Shown here in pieces: positions 32,787 through 44,346 of a stretch of DNA of 64,000 nucleotides; positions within the stretch are counted from its first letter, which is position 1; the number at the start of each line of letters is the position of its first letter. Source of the DNA: Imbricaverruca yamaguchii (taxonomy: Eukaryota; Arthropoda; Thecostraca; Neoverrucidae); NCBI GenBank assembly GCA_034440575.1, contig JAOTOL010001137.1, positions 206,001 to 270,000 of the forward strand. Direction: 5' to 3'. Both the position numbers and the translations under genes were made by a program. A model generated the notes under the pieces. The model saw nothing but the letters and a program-made list of their open reading frames with translations, was not told the origin of the DNA and did not search any database.

Positions 32787-34903
32787 CATCAAAGATGTAG
32801 CATATCGAATTACGTGACCTTCAATGACACGGTTTGACCTGAGGTCACCGAAGTTGGTTTTACTCATGTACTATACTATATCTATTTACTGGGTACTGAA
32901 TCAAATCATGGTAACACATTGCATATGCCTAATTGTTGCAGGAAATAGTTTACATAGCACGTACGTAGACCACATCGATCAAAATGACTCGTCATTGTCT
33001 CCGATTCATCACCGTTCGCAAAAATTCCCCAAAACAGCAAGTATACCAAATTCTTGCGCACCCGATAATTTCTGTTTTTTTTTACCTGGCACCACACGAA
33101 AACATAAAGGCATTTGGTAAGGCTCATGAATGCAGCACATTAAAGTTCCTGATGTACCATCTCAAAGTTTGACCTGTGTTCACAAAATATTGTTTTGACT
33201 TCGCATTTTTTTAATCTACTGGGTACCGAATATCTTCATAAATACATTCATCAGATGGACATTAGCACCGAATAATCTCCCATCGGGCAAGAAGGCAGCA
33301 TATCCAAGCATACCACCTTCAGGGTCAACGTTTGACCTCGGATCAAGATAAACAATAATATTAGGCCCTATGATAAAATGATTGGGTACCGAATAACAAT
33401 TTACTGAAAACATTTATCGCATGGATATATCACATGGATTTATCGCATCAAATAATCTCTCATCGAACAACGAAGTAGCACGTCCGAGCATGTGACCTTC
33501 AAGGTCAGCGTTTGACCTCAGGTCAGGTTTGTTGAAAGTCAGAAAATGATAGTGGTTCACTGGGTATGTGGCCAAAGCGAAGTATTTAATGTATGCAATT
33601 TCAATACTGATGCATGCGCTATCAATACAAGACGCAGCACACTGCGTTACCTGACCTCTACCCGAATGCGTTGCTGAATGGAATGCTAGTGCTACCTGGC
33701 GAAATGCGTCATCGAAGAGGTCAGGTCACGCAGTGTGTTGCTTCTTGTATTGATAGAGCATGTATCAGTGTTGAAATAGTCCACATTCAATACTTCGTCT
33801 GGCTCAAATACGGTATCCCGTTGGACCACTTTAATTTTCTGAATTTCATCAAACCTGACACGAGGTCAAACGCTGGCCCTGAAGGCCACCTGTTAATTTT
33901 GTATTTATTTAGTCTGAGTTGTTGTTGGGGTGGCTTTAGGAACCAGGGTTCTATTGCTAAGCAGAGCTTGTTGCGTGAACTCCGGCCCCACCACCCGATC
34001 CATGAATTCCAGTTCAACGGCCTAATTTTGATCGAACGTTTAACGTGCCGTCAACGCACCGACACGGCCGCCCGGTAGCTCGTCCCCAGCCTTATCGGGC
34101 CAGCTGCCAACTGACACTCCCGGCCGGGGGCTAAATGCGAGCGCGCGAAACGACTCGAACCCTGTGCTGTCAGGTACAGGGGAGACCAGTGCAGGCCAGC
34201 GCTCTACCCAACTGAGCTACCGGGGCGGCTTTGGTCGTGCTGCTTGCCTGCTCGGTGGGCGATTGTTCGACGCTAATATCCATCCGATAATGTACTGAGA
34301 AAGATGTATTCGGTACCCCGTATTTTCCCATGGGGTGTAATGTTAGTATTTATCTTGACCCGAGGTAGAACGTTGATCTTGAGGATGATATGCTTGGATG
34401 TCCTGCTTTCTTGTCCGATGGGAGATTATTCGGCGATAATGTCCATCCGATAAATGTATTTAGGAAGATATCATTCAGTACCCCGTAGATGGCAATAGTG
34501 CAAGGTTAAAACCATATTTCGTGAACATAGGTCAAATTTTCAGACCGTACGCCAGACGTTTCAATGTGCTGCACCTATGAGCCACACCCAATGTATGTAT
34601 TATTTCGAGATGCCAAGTAGAATACTACGGAAATTATAAGTCACACCAGCATGTGGTGCATTTACGATTTTTGGGAATTTTTGCGAACGAAGATGAATCG
34701 GTGACTATGGCGGGTCATTTTGATCGATGTGCTCTATGTACGTGCTTCGTGGACTATTACCTGAAAGAAATCAGGTATATACAATGTGTCACCATCATTA
34801 TATCCGGAACCCCGTAAATAGATATGGTACTCATGAGTAAAACCAACTTCGGTGACTTGAGGACAACCTGTGGCATTGGGGGTCACTTAATTCGACTTTG
34901 ATG
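32787..34903. repeat. 2.1-kb imperfect palindrome (foldback element) split by a SINE
   Basis: The left arm (32787 to about 33660) and the right arm (about 33716 to 34903) are reverse complements with moderate divergence along their whole length. Examples are GAAGTTGGTTTTACTCATG near 32850 against its complement near 34840, ATAATCTCCCATCGG near 33270 against 34420-34435, and TCAATACAAGA near 33625 against 33750. The centre is near 33690. The right arm is longer because a SINE (about 33893-34235) is inserted in it. The arms are rich in TGACCT and AGGTCA steps. Confidence 0.85.
33893..34235 (-). mobile_element. tRNA-derived SINE
   Basis: On the minus strand the element starts with CCCCGGTAGCTCAGTTGGG and TAGAGCGCTGG (A box), and after an unusually long middle reaches GGGTTCGAGTCG (B box). 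It then runs through a body (GTTCGATCAAAATTAGGCCG, AACCCTGGTTCCTAAAGCC) to an AT-rich end near 33893. The anticodon arm does not fold, so it is a SINE head and not a tRNA gene. A second copy of the body, without the head, lies at 49335-49510. The palindrome arm is continuous on either side, which fits insertion after the palindrome formed. Confidence 0.75.
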
Positions 34904-34907
34904 TCTT

Positions 34908-35035
34908 TAATGGACAGAGGACATCTAGACGTTGCCATGGCTACCACAAATGCTGTTACTGGCACCCTCTTCTCGCGGCAAAAGCAAGCGCAAGTCATTT
35001 CGACCCGCGGAGCTGTGGAATAGTGATGATGTACT
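34908..35035 (-). repeat. Dispersed repeat shared with 42050-42145
   Basis: The reverse complement of this segment shares GGGTCGAAA(T/C)GACTTG, CCGCGAGAAGAGG and TGTGGTAGCCATGG with the plus strand at 42050-42145, in the same order and spacing. Confidence 0.75.
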
Positions 35036-37905
35036 TTTGGGAGTAAAGGGAAATGTACATGCCTGTGCTTAGTCCTTGCCTTATCTAATTTGCCGCCCAC
35101 TTCCTGGCTTTTAGGGGTCTTTTATCATTGTCAAGTTCTCTCAGCTTCGCAACGCTGAAATGTTTTTTATCGTCTGCCGCTACACTGTACTCACAATGTT
35201 GCATACCATGTTGCAGCTTACAACAGAAATCTTGCGAGGTAAATTAATACAACCGGCATAATCGCAATTAATCCGTATCAACATCAGTCCGTGTCAATAT
35301 TTTGTGGACGTAAAATGCCATAAATAACCACAGAATTACGTATCTTTATGCAGGTGTTTACAAAACTTGATTTCAGATAATCCTTTTCAATTTGTCTACG
35401 GGAAATCCTCACCCGGCTGAAAACACTGAACGAAGGAAAATGCGAAGCTACGGAATGAACGTTTGTATATTCAATAAATGTCATAAACCATCAGAAATGG
35501 TTCACCAGGACTCAAGCCAGTATTATTACTCTAAGCGTCGAGCATGAACCATTCAGATGCCATAAGATAATACCACATATATATGATATATTTTACTTAG
35601 CTTATATTTTATCAACCTACGTCATCGTCAGAAACACCTTACCTATACACTGACGGGTGAGTTGATAAACTGATAGTTCAGCTACGCTGTGCTCCCTGAT
35701 GGAAAGCCCAGAGGATGTCACGAAGAAAAAACACGTTATCGGGGGTGATACTGGGAGCATTAAACTTGGCGTATGTGTAGTTGCCTTAGACTCCTCGCTA
35801 CCTTTCCGAAGTGATGAGTTATTTTCAGTTTCGCCAAAATTGCATCAGTCAGATACAATTCGGTCTTCGCTATGCTCTCAGGCCTCTGCAACACTCACGA
35901 ATGAGCAAAGCGAAGTCGATGAATAGGAGGCAGGGCAACAACTGAAAGACATTCGTTTTCATGTAGGCATAAAATATAAGTTGTTCTGAGGCAGCATCCC
36001 TATATTTCAGCCAGACTCGTTCATTCTTAACCACCTCGGAACAGTCTCGTTGTTAATCCTTTGCTATATCTCGATGTTTTGCTCGTCATCTGCAATGCCA
36101 ATGAAGCGTAATTTGAAGATGGGTAGTGGGGTGTTGAATTGTTCTTCAACTCTATCCGATCCGCTCCCGTTATCTGTACCAAACGGATATGCGTACGGAT
36201 CCATTCGCACGACCGCCAAATACAGTTATATTTCAATGCATTGGGGGGGGCGCTTACGAAAATCCTGACTGAAATGTTCGTCGAGCTAAAAATATTAACC
36301 CCTGCTCGTCAAGAAATATTAACCCTTCACTCCGCCCAGATCATCGCACTCCGTCTCGGTGGGTGGAGGGGGTCCTTTTATACCTTTCCTCCAATTTTCA
36401 ATCTAACCGTTGTACAAAAACGAAATTGATTTCATCGGAAAGCGCTCGACGATTATGGCCCGAAACCACCCACCCAATTTTATTCCCCAAAGTGATGTCA
36501 CTAGGAGGTCTATGTGATTACGACTGCCATCTTCTTTTATTCTGGAGAGTTCATTTTGAGGAGATGTGAAAACAAAAATGATTTAGAATCAGAAAATGAA
36601 GGCAAAATCTGCCATAGTCCTACAAATTTTGCTCACCCAAAAACCAGCATTTTGTTTCAAAACTTTGGGTCGTAAATTGTCCTTATTTTTTCAATAGATA
36701 GAGCGCGCCGCAAAAACGTTGCTTTTAGTCAACATACCCTCATCAAAGATGCTTACCTTAGCCAGAATCTTCGATCTTAGCCGTAAAGGGAAAATATGCA
36801 AAACCCAGACGCTATGAAAAGGAAAAGTTAAAAAGAAGTCTTCGACAGCGGACACCACTCCTTCGGGGAAGAATATCTTTCACAATTGTAGAAAAATACA
36901 CAGTATGATCATATATCTCACCAAGAGTCCCCGACATTGCAGCGAGGTGATTTTTCCTGCAAAGGGCCGTCGTCAATCGATCATGCATGGGAAATATCGT
37001 TCTTGGAGAGATATCCTTAGTGACGCCCGTGGATCCCGGGGGAGATTTGAGTACGTTGTCACTACGACAAATATGCCGAAAATGAAGAATTTCGTCGGAT
37101 TTGTGAAGTTACCTAAAATTATAAGATCGCAGTATTTCACGAGAAAAAAAAGAAAGATAAATGAATAGACATGGAGATTACCAGCATGCTAGATTTCATG
37201 TTATATGTATATTTCACAGCTAAGTTGAGTACCTAGCGACATGCATTTTCAGATGGTAATTTACGAATGGAAAGCTGTAAGTTAACTGTTTATTCATCCT
37301 AATAGGGAAAATCGTGCGTGTTTTGCAATTTCGTGCACGAGTTCTTTTACAATGTCATCGCCTCTTTCACCATCGAGGGTGTCGTATATTTAAGCTATGA
37401 GCTACTTCATGCGTCCCAGGTTAAATATGGAGAAACACATACTTTTCATAAGAAAACCTCGCGATGAGGCGAGCAAAGCTGCATTCAGATTGTAGTGTCA
37501 TCAACTTCATCCACTTCCAAATAGCATTGTCTACGTACAGAGGTAGCCAATCACCCAGCTAGCAATAAACACCACAAGAGGCCAGATTGGACGATCATTC
37601 AATAGTTCCATCAGCAACAGCCGCAGCTCAATACGGGGGAAATGGCCTCGGCGCAAGAGCGAATCATTCAGGTGGGATTCGGTAAGCCGCTTGCAAACTC
37701 CAGATTTTGCGTTGGTCGCATGTCGGCCTTTGCCAGCTGAGTTCAAAAGACGAATTCCACACACAAGAAATACGCCTCTGGCCTGTCGAGCCACACGATG
37801 AGATACGTACCGCTTACGAGCGTCGCAGTGATGGTGCGATCGGCAGGATGTCGGTGAGTGTCACTTGAGCCCCGACCGTGGTATGGCTGAATCCCCGCTC
37901 TGTCC
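35036..37905. other. No gene recognised; one dispersed repeat
   Basis: Intergenic. 36560-36840 is a diverged copy of the repeat at 27041-27360. The short open frames (for example 35699-35926 and 37531-37794) have no domain. Confidence 0.5.
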
Positions 37906-37907
37906 CC

Positions 37908-38158
37908 GCTGAACTTCGGCCGGACCCCGGCTGGACGCCGGCTGGACCCGGGCTGGACCCGGGCTGGACACCGGCTGGACTCCGGCTGGACCCCGGCTGG
38001 ACCCGGGCTGGACGCCGGCTGGACTCCGGCTGGACGCCGGCTGGACTCCGGCTGGACCCCGGCTGGACTCCGGCTGGACCCCGGCTGGACCCGGGCTGGA
38101 CCCCGGCTGGACTCCGGCTGGACCCCGGCTGGACCCGGGCTGGACTCCGGACCGGCCG
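37908..38158. repeat. 12-bp minisatellite
   Basis: About 20 units of CCGGCTGGACTC or CCGGCTGGACCC, with GGGCTGGACCC variants. The frames reading GVQPGSSRSPA on the minus strand are artefacts. Confidence 0.92.
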
Positions 38159-38249
38159 GCCGGCTCCGGTGTCGAGCTGACTGGCGCGACTGAGCGGCGG
38201 GCACGAGCCGGCCGCGGCGGCCAGTGGTGGGCGGGCCGCGCCGCCTGCC

Positions 38250-38250
<1 letters not shown>

Positions 38251-38310
<60 letters not shown>

Positions 38311-38360
38311 GCCGCCTGCCGCCGCCGCCGCCGCGCCGCCGCCGTCGCCGCCGCCGCCAC
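38251..38360. repeat. GCC trinucleotide repeat
   Basis: More than 20 uninterrupted GCC units, followed by interrupted ones (GCGCCGCCTGCC, CGTCGCCGCC). It gives poly-arginine, poly-alanine or poly-glycine in the three minus-strand frames. It directly follows the 12-bp minisatellite, in a very GC-rich 450-bp island. Confidence 0.95.
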
Positions 38361-38769
38361 CGCCGCCGCAGACGAGTGTGACTATGCCGCCCCGTGACGA
38401 CTGACAACAATGGCTGATCAAGCGGTTTGGGTGACAAGCGACCAGAACTCATTCAATTGCTGTTGTGTCTCCATGCCACACAACTAGCAGGATCATTGCA
38501 TACACCACACCACCAACATTCACTTCAACACGCAACGCATGACCGCGATACACTCGTAGAAATAACGTAGACCGGGTCTAGTTCATACAATTTTGGAGAA
38601 ACTCAAAATAACCAATCACCTTTTAAGGGTACCGAGGTGGTAGCCACACTTACGCCAAGCCTAAACCTCAGCAGCATTTCCGATATATTTTTTGTCGTGG
38701 CATACTATGGGATTTCCAACAGAGAGCAAAACATCGCCCAACTATCGGTTCATCAACTTAACCCGCTAT

Positions 38770-38797
38770 AAAAAAAAAATATATATATAAAAAAGGG

Positions 38798-38829
<32 letters not shown>

Positions 38830-38910
38830 AATATATATATATATATATATATTATATGCATATATTGCATATATATATATATGTATATATTATATATAAT
38901 GTATATATCT
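38770..38910. repeat. Poly-A and TA-rich microsatellite
   Basis: A-rich runs then TA dinucleotides. The TA-rich sequence resumes on the far side of element B (41476-41560), so the element landed inside a TA repeat. Confidence 0.9.
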
Positions 38911-38918
38911 ATGCATAT

Positions 38919-41467
38919 TAGGGTGACACTTATTTTTCGACTTTCGAAAAATGAAAAATGCAGTTGATTTTCTGGTTTGTATTAGCCTAAAAACACCACG
39001 TAAAAAGTTTCATCCTGATCCAATTATGCTTAGCCATGCCTCATCGCACTTGAATGTATACACTATTAGGCGGGTCTTATGGGTCTTCCTGGACCCAACG
39101 TTGCGATGAGTTTCGAAGCTAATCCTGGCCTGGTCCTGGTCCTGGTCTTGGTCCTGGTCACCTGGCCTCAGTCAGGCTGGGTGACGGTGCTCTTGTTGGC
39201 GTCGGGTAATCTTCCCCGGTGCGCCTCCACCACCTGCAGGATGTACTGCGTCTGGTCCTCGTCCTTGGTGAGGGTCAAATTGTAGTCTTCCATTAGGGCG
39301 ACGCCACGCTCGGCGAAGTCGTTCAGTACCCGGATGCTGTTGACCTTGCGGGCTGCGGCGACGTAGCGAGGGTCGTCGTGCTACTCCGCCGGGTCGGTCG
39401 GGTCGGAAGCCGTCGTCGATCCCCAGGGTGACGAAGAGCATTCGCGACGACTTAGTCACGAAGTCCGCGAGGGTCTTCTGCGACAAGTCGGCCTTGAGAT
39501 CAACGACGGCCCGCTTGGTGAGATCCTCCGAGCCCTCATTGGAGCTGAGAGCCTCGATCATGGCCCGCTTTCTTCCCAGCGGTAAGTTCTCGTCGAAGAA
39601 CGCCAGCGGGACGAGGCTCTCACTCAAATACCACAAGTGGCGAGGGACTTGTCCTCGTACCCGACCAAATCCTTCAGGAGGGCGAGGTCGTTCGCAGGGG
39701 CCGATGTGGGGCTCGGCGCGGCGTACCACGCAGGGACGTATACCGAGACGGTGAACTTGACGTACCGAAGGATGCCGGCGCTCTCCCGGGCAGTCAGGTT
39801 TGCCTGTCCTCGGAAGATGTAGATCTTCACAGCGTAGATCAGCTTGGCCATCCAACGCGCGTGGTGGTGAGCCCCAGGCCGCCGGAATCGAATGCCTCTG
39901 GCCGGCATCCCGCCGAGCACGATCACGGAGAGCTCCAGGAGCTCGCGATAGTCATCCCGTGGCTGGAACTGCGACGGATGGAGCTTGCAACCCGCGATGG
40001 GGTTGTCCCGGGAATCCTGGATGGCCTCCGTGAGGTGGTCATCGGGCATGGTCTCGTACTGGTCCTGATCGATGAAATCCCATTTGTCCTGGAAGCGTTT
40101 GAAGAGCGGGTTTTCAGGCCCGGACGATGGGGTGTTGAGACAAACCCCGTAGGCCTTCGCGGCGATGAGCTCGAGCATGTGGTGCCTGCAGGCGACATTG
40201 AGCAGGTCACGACCGAGCTGCTGCTCAATGTGCACACACGCCCCTGACTGCGGGCCTGTGTTCGAGGCCGTAGTGTCGAAACACATACCCACGACCGGGT
40301 CTGCAGCGCCCCCATCGTGCAGGGCCTCCACGACAGCGTTTGCCATCGCCAGTCCACTGCCGATCTCGAGCTTGGGAACGGAAAGCAGCTTGGTGACGCT
40401 GGTCCCAGCGACCAAAATCGGAAGACTGTCGACTTTGCCCCTGCTGCCGGTCGTAGAGTTGGGAACCAGTTTTCCGTCCCAGTGAACAACCAGTGGTACG
40501 TCCGGCGCAAACGACGCCTTGATGTCCAGCACGGCCTGCTTCCGGTGGTTCCGCCGGGATTGGCGGATGGACTCCCGATTCATGGTGAGCTCGGATACGT
40601 CGTGCCCGAGGGTGTCGGCCACCGCCGACAAGACGTACACTGCCTGATGGTCCGTCACGCGAGTGCGGTCTAGGGCAGCGGCGACAGTCGGCGAGATTAA
40701 AGTCTCCCTGCCGCGGCGGCGCTTCGGCGGCGGTGGGCAGGCGGTGGAAGTCGATGGTCGAGGCTCGTCCTCAGCGCTGGACGTTGTAGAGTTTCGACAG
40801 GGGCTGGAGCTAGACTCGAGCTCAACAGTGTCGATCTCGGCCATGCGCTGCGCTTTCCGAGTCTTGCGATCGCTGGCCTGGGAGGCGCGATTCAACTGCC
40901 GCTGCTCGAACTCGGCGAGCTGCCGATCGGCGCCTATCATTTTTCCTCGGCGGCCTTCCTCGCGTTGCGCAATGAGGAACACTTTGTCTTCATCGATCTG
41001 GATGAGCTCGAGGGCCCTTTGGTTAACCTCCACTCATCAATCTCTCGTCGGCGAGGCCGATGACCGGTATATACGTTTTCTTCCGCGTTGCCGGAGTGGC
41101 CATATTTGCGAAAGGACCAAAAAGGGCATTAATATTGGGAAATTGGAACAAACTATAATTATAGTTAAATATTAAACTATAATTATAATTAATAAGGTTG
41201 CAGTACGATTATTCAGGGCACACCCGACCAGCACGAACACGTTCTGACTCTATTTTAGCCAACACATACCCGGAGTAATAGGGATGGGTGGTCCTAAAAA
41301 AAATGTCTGGGGTGTCTGACATTCAAGTGCGATGAGGCACGCCTTAAAATTATTTGATCGAGATGAAACTGTATATGTGGTGTTTTTAGGCAAATACGAA
41401 CCAGAAAATCAACTGCCTTTTTCGTTTTTCGAGAAAATTTTTTTTGGTCCAGATAGCTGTCACCCTA
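38919..41467 (-). mobile_element. Complete 2.5-kb DNA transposon (element B), relative of element A
   Basis: The termini are TAGGGTGACA and TGTCACCCTA. Inverted repeats of about 140-150 bp (38919-39057 and 41319-41467) share TGCAGTTGATTTTCTGGTT-like and GCCTCATCGCACTTGAATGT blocks. ATGCATAT flanks both ends (38911-38918 and 41468-41475), a perfect 8-bp duplication, although it is palindromic and in TA-rich sequence. One transposase-like gene on the minus strand fills the interior. The coding part is much more GC-rich than the AT-rich tips and flanks, which suggests arrival from a different base-composition background. Confidence 0.9.
39168..41110 (-). pseudogene. Transposase of element B, nearly complete but frameshifted
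   Basis: The longest piece (about 41033 to 39624) contains, in order, IDEDKVFLIAQREEGRRG, a proline/arginine linker PPPPKRRRG, VPLVVHWDGKLVPNS (first acidic residue), TKLLSVPKLE, VVGMCFDTTASNTGPQSGAC (second), LNVACRHHMLELI (CxxH), RDDYRELLELSVIVLGG and RRPGAHHHARWMAKLIY. After a shift near 39650 it continues YLSESLVPLAFFDENL, and after another near 39390 it ends LNDFAERGVALMEDYN and a C-terminus at the 39168-39170 stop. A third shift near 41035 separates an N-terminus starting MATPATRKKTYIP. Every block aligns with the element A protein. I know such proteins as widespread uncharacterised invertebrate sequences. An RNase H-like DDE fold is inferred. Confidence 0.85.
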
Positions 41468-41475
41468 ATGCATAT

Positions 41476-42215
41476 ATTATATAATGTATATATATGTATA
41501 CATTATACACATGTATATATTATATATATTCATATAAATGTACATATGTATATATATATATATACTTGGGTGCTTATAGCCCAGGTTTTTTTCCCTTTTT
41601 AATTTAATTTTTGTTTTCCCCCCCCCCCTTTTTTTTTTTCGTTTAGTCTTTTCCGTCGGGTGAGAAATGCATGAAATTTTTTCTCAATACGATCATCTTG
41701 GGACAGTTTTAGCAAACACCGGAATAACAATAAGAAATTATGTGCTTACTATACTTAGTTGCCAGTTCGCAAAACGTTGATACAGTCTGATGTTGAAAGA
41801 AGCTGCAAAGTTCATGCAGGCTGCATCAATTTGCACCGCTGGTTTTTCGTGCAGGCAACATGTCATACAAAATTGTGATCACAGTGTAGCGGGAAATGAT
41901 ACAAGCGTTTCTTCGCTACAAAGCTGAGAGAAAATGGTAATGATAACAAACAACTAAAAAGTTAGCAAATGGACGACAAATTATAAAATAAGTGAGAAGC
42001 ACAGACATTGAACTTTTACTTTCGTTTCAAAAATGCGCCACATCGTCACCATTCTTCAGCCGTGGGTCGAAACGACTTGTTTCCACCGCGAGAAGAGGCT
42101 GTTAGTGGCAACATGTGTGGTAGCCATGGAAACCGGCTTTAAACGTTTGGAGAAAATACTATTGCATTAACCATCCCGTGTGTGAACTAGACCCGGTCTC
42201 CCCTAGATGGCCATC
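41476..42215. other. TA-rich sequence and repeat debris
   Basis: TA dinucleotides to 41560, then C- and T-homopolymers near 41619-41640. After that comes AT-rich sequence and, at 42050-42145, the dispersed repeat shared with 34908-35035. No gene. Confidence 0.6.
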
Positions 42216-42324
42216 ACCGAATGGCACCAGACGTACACGAGCCGATTCGCTTTCCAATTCGAAATAAATGGTCACCTGTCGACGTCGTCGGACGTAAATG
42301 CGCCGACTTGCTCTAAAAACCTAG

Positions 42325-42480
42325 CATGACGTAAAACGACTACTCAGAGGGGCGTCGGCCTAGATGAGTCGATTTGCCTTGCAGTGCATAAAACGACTAC
42401 TTAACGACGTAAAACGACTACTTAGAGATACAGCGGACGTAGATGAGCCGGATTGCCAAACACCGTACTAACCTCACTGA
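42325..42480. repeat. 77-bp direct repeat, two copies
   Basis: GACGTAAAACGACTACT followed by GATGAG(T/C)CG and ATTGCC occurs near 42328 and 42405. A third partial copy of the ACGTAAAACGACTAC core lies between. It may be a subterminal repeat of the following transposase gene. Confidence 0.7.
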
Positions 42481-42705
42481 CAGTCTTGCATGAAAGCATC
42501 CTCCGACAAACCCAATCGGAACAACTCCCACGTAGCGGTCGGCGTGATAGGCAGTGTGAACAATTTCCTCCTTGTCCACACGACGAAGACCAATCAGTGC
42601 TATTCGACAAGAGTAGGCTAGTGCCGGCACCCTGGCAAAATCAACCTGATCGTCATTCTCAAAATCGCCATCTCCCACCCCAGCCACAATTATCTTGCGG
42701 AAGAG

Positions 42706-44340
42706 CAAAGTAGGACTAACATCATGCATTTCCAGACGCACCTGGAACGAAATTTATGACGGAGAAATAAGAGAGGGGTGGACAAAAGTCATGAACAGGA
42801 AACTGGTGGAGATACTAAAGCCTGCATGCATCCTTGTCTTCAAAACCTGACGGGTCAAAAAGCAAGAAACGCGCAAACGCATTGGACCGTTCTTCACGGC
42901 TAGCGCGCACAGTAAAATCCCTGGCTGCCACACTTTTCGGCTGCACATGGAAAACCACCCGGAAGAGACAACGTCCAAACTGCTTGATGTCACAGTCATA
43001 AAATATGGATCACCACGGCATGGCGACTTCTTTTCTCACCACCGACTGACTGGAAAAGACCGAAGATCCGCTGCAGATATGGTGAACGGGTGTGGAGTGT
43101 ATCAAGCACGTGGTATGCTGTTGGATGAGACCCCAGAAAATCAACTCAGAGCAGGCAAACTTACGGAGGCACCACCCGCTCAAGTGCTTCGCCAGGCGGC
43201 ATACGAGCGGCGGCAAAGCGGCAGGTGTTCCTTGGACTGGTGTGAAGACATGGCGACTACCATGAAGGTATCCCAAGACGAAGATGTTGTTAGCAAAAAC
43301 TGCCAGGGGGAGTTCACTTGGTAGGGAAGAACCCTTGTCGGTGCACATGTACAGGGAACACTTCTTCAAATAATTTGCAAAACAGCCACCTGTGATTCGT
43401 GTAGACGCCACCGGTGCAGTAATAAAGCAGGTGGGAGATAAACGACCTCTCCTCTACGTCATCCTAGCTAAAGCGGACGAGAGTACCAGCTATCCTCTGG
43501 GGAAAATGCTGTCAGAGAGCCACAGTGCTCCCTCAATCGGCCACTTTTTAAGCCAAATAGCCCGAGATTACAAAGTGGTAACAGGGGCGCAGTTCAAACC
43601 AAAGCGAATTTGTACCGATTATTCATGGGCGATCATACACACAGCTGCCGAGGGAATCATGAAAACTAACCTCCTCACGTATCTAGACGAGTGCTGGCAG
43701 AGTATCCATGGAGAATGTCAAACACCTGAAACACTTCTCAGCTTGTGCTGTGCACATGTGAGTCAACAGCTGTCCAGAGAGCTGAAAAATATGAAACTCG
43801 CTAAAGAAACAAGGCAAAGTTACATGTGGCTGTTCTCAAAGGCCCAGCAGGCGACATCTCTTCAGGCCCTCGACCGACTGTTTCGGATAATCTGTAGACT
43901 TGCCCTGTCGACCAAGGAGGTAACCAACCTCGATATGAGCTACCCAGCTGGTAATGAGGACTCGCCAGATGACAGCGCGCGAGATGATTCTCATCGTACA
44001 CGCTTCAGGGTGAAAACGTATCGCACGAAAACGAAGTTTGGAAGACACTTTGATCGCGTCCGGGCGGAAGTCGAATCCGTGTTCAACCAAGATGATAAGC
44101 AAGGAGAGAATATCACAAACCCATTTTATTGTCCGCGTATGTTGAGGTATATGCTAGGAACTATCATGCCTCTCGCCCCACTGTGGGCACAGCTTCTGAG
44201 CAAGAAGACAACTTCCAATGCCTGTGTTGAGAGCTTCATGCGAGTTCTGAAAAAAAGAGATGCTGCGAGGTCGGCGTCGGATGCATCCGGATGACTTTAT
44301 TTGAGTTCTTCTAAAAGATACAGCGCGTAGAATCAAACAA
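42706..44340 (+). pseudogene. DDE transposase with N-terminal zinc-like region, broken
   Basis: The N-terminal part (42706-43320) reads SRRTWNEIYDGEI, then KRIGPFFTASAHSK, then PGCHTFRLHME, then YGSPRHG and LTGKDRRSAADM. This resembles the C/H-rich region of Mutator-like animal transposases. The catalytic part (43392-44294) has VDATGAVIKQVGDKRPLLYV (first D), KRICTDYSWAIIHTAAEG (second D) and SNACVESFMRVLKK (E). Damage: an in-frame TGA at 42848-42850, a shift near 43300, a TAA near 43369 and a shift near 44260, after which HPDDFI and LLKDTARRIKQDS continue. It cannot make a full protein. No terminal inverted repeats were identified. Confidence 0.75.
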
Positions 44341-44346
44341 GACTCT

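Larger units (their letters stand above)
38569..42199. repeat. Outer 21-bp inverted repeat pair enclosing element B
   Basis: AGACCGGGTCTAGTTCATAC (38569-38588) and the reverse complement of 42179-42199 agree at 20 of 21 positions. Between them lie poly-A, TA-rich sequence, element B and more TA-rich sequence. The interior beyond the tips is not similar and no target duplication was seen, so I record only the inverted pair. Confidence 0.55.

Noticed and set aside
34150..34235. Working tRNA gene on the minus strand
   Set aside because: The anticodon arm does not fold and the A to B box distance is too long. A matching body follows and recurs at 49.3 kb, so it is a SINE.
37743..38452. Poly-arginine, poly-alanine and poly-glycine open frames
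   Set aside because: They are the three phases of the GCC run and the 12-bp array.
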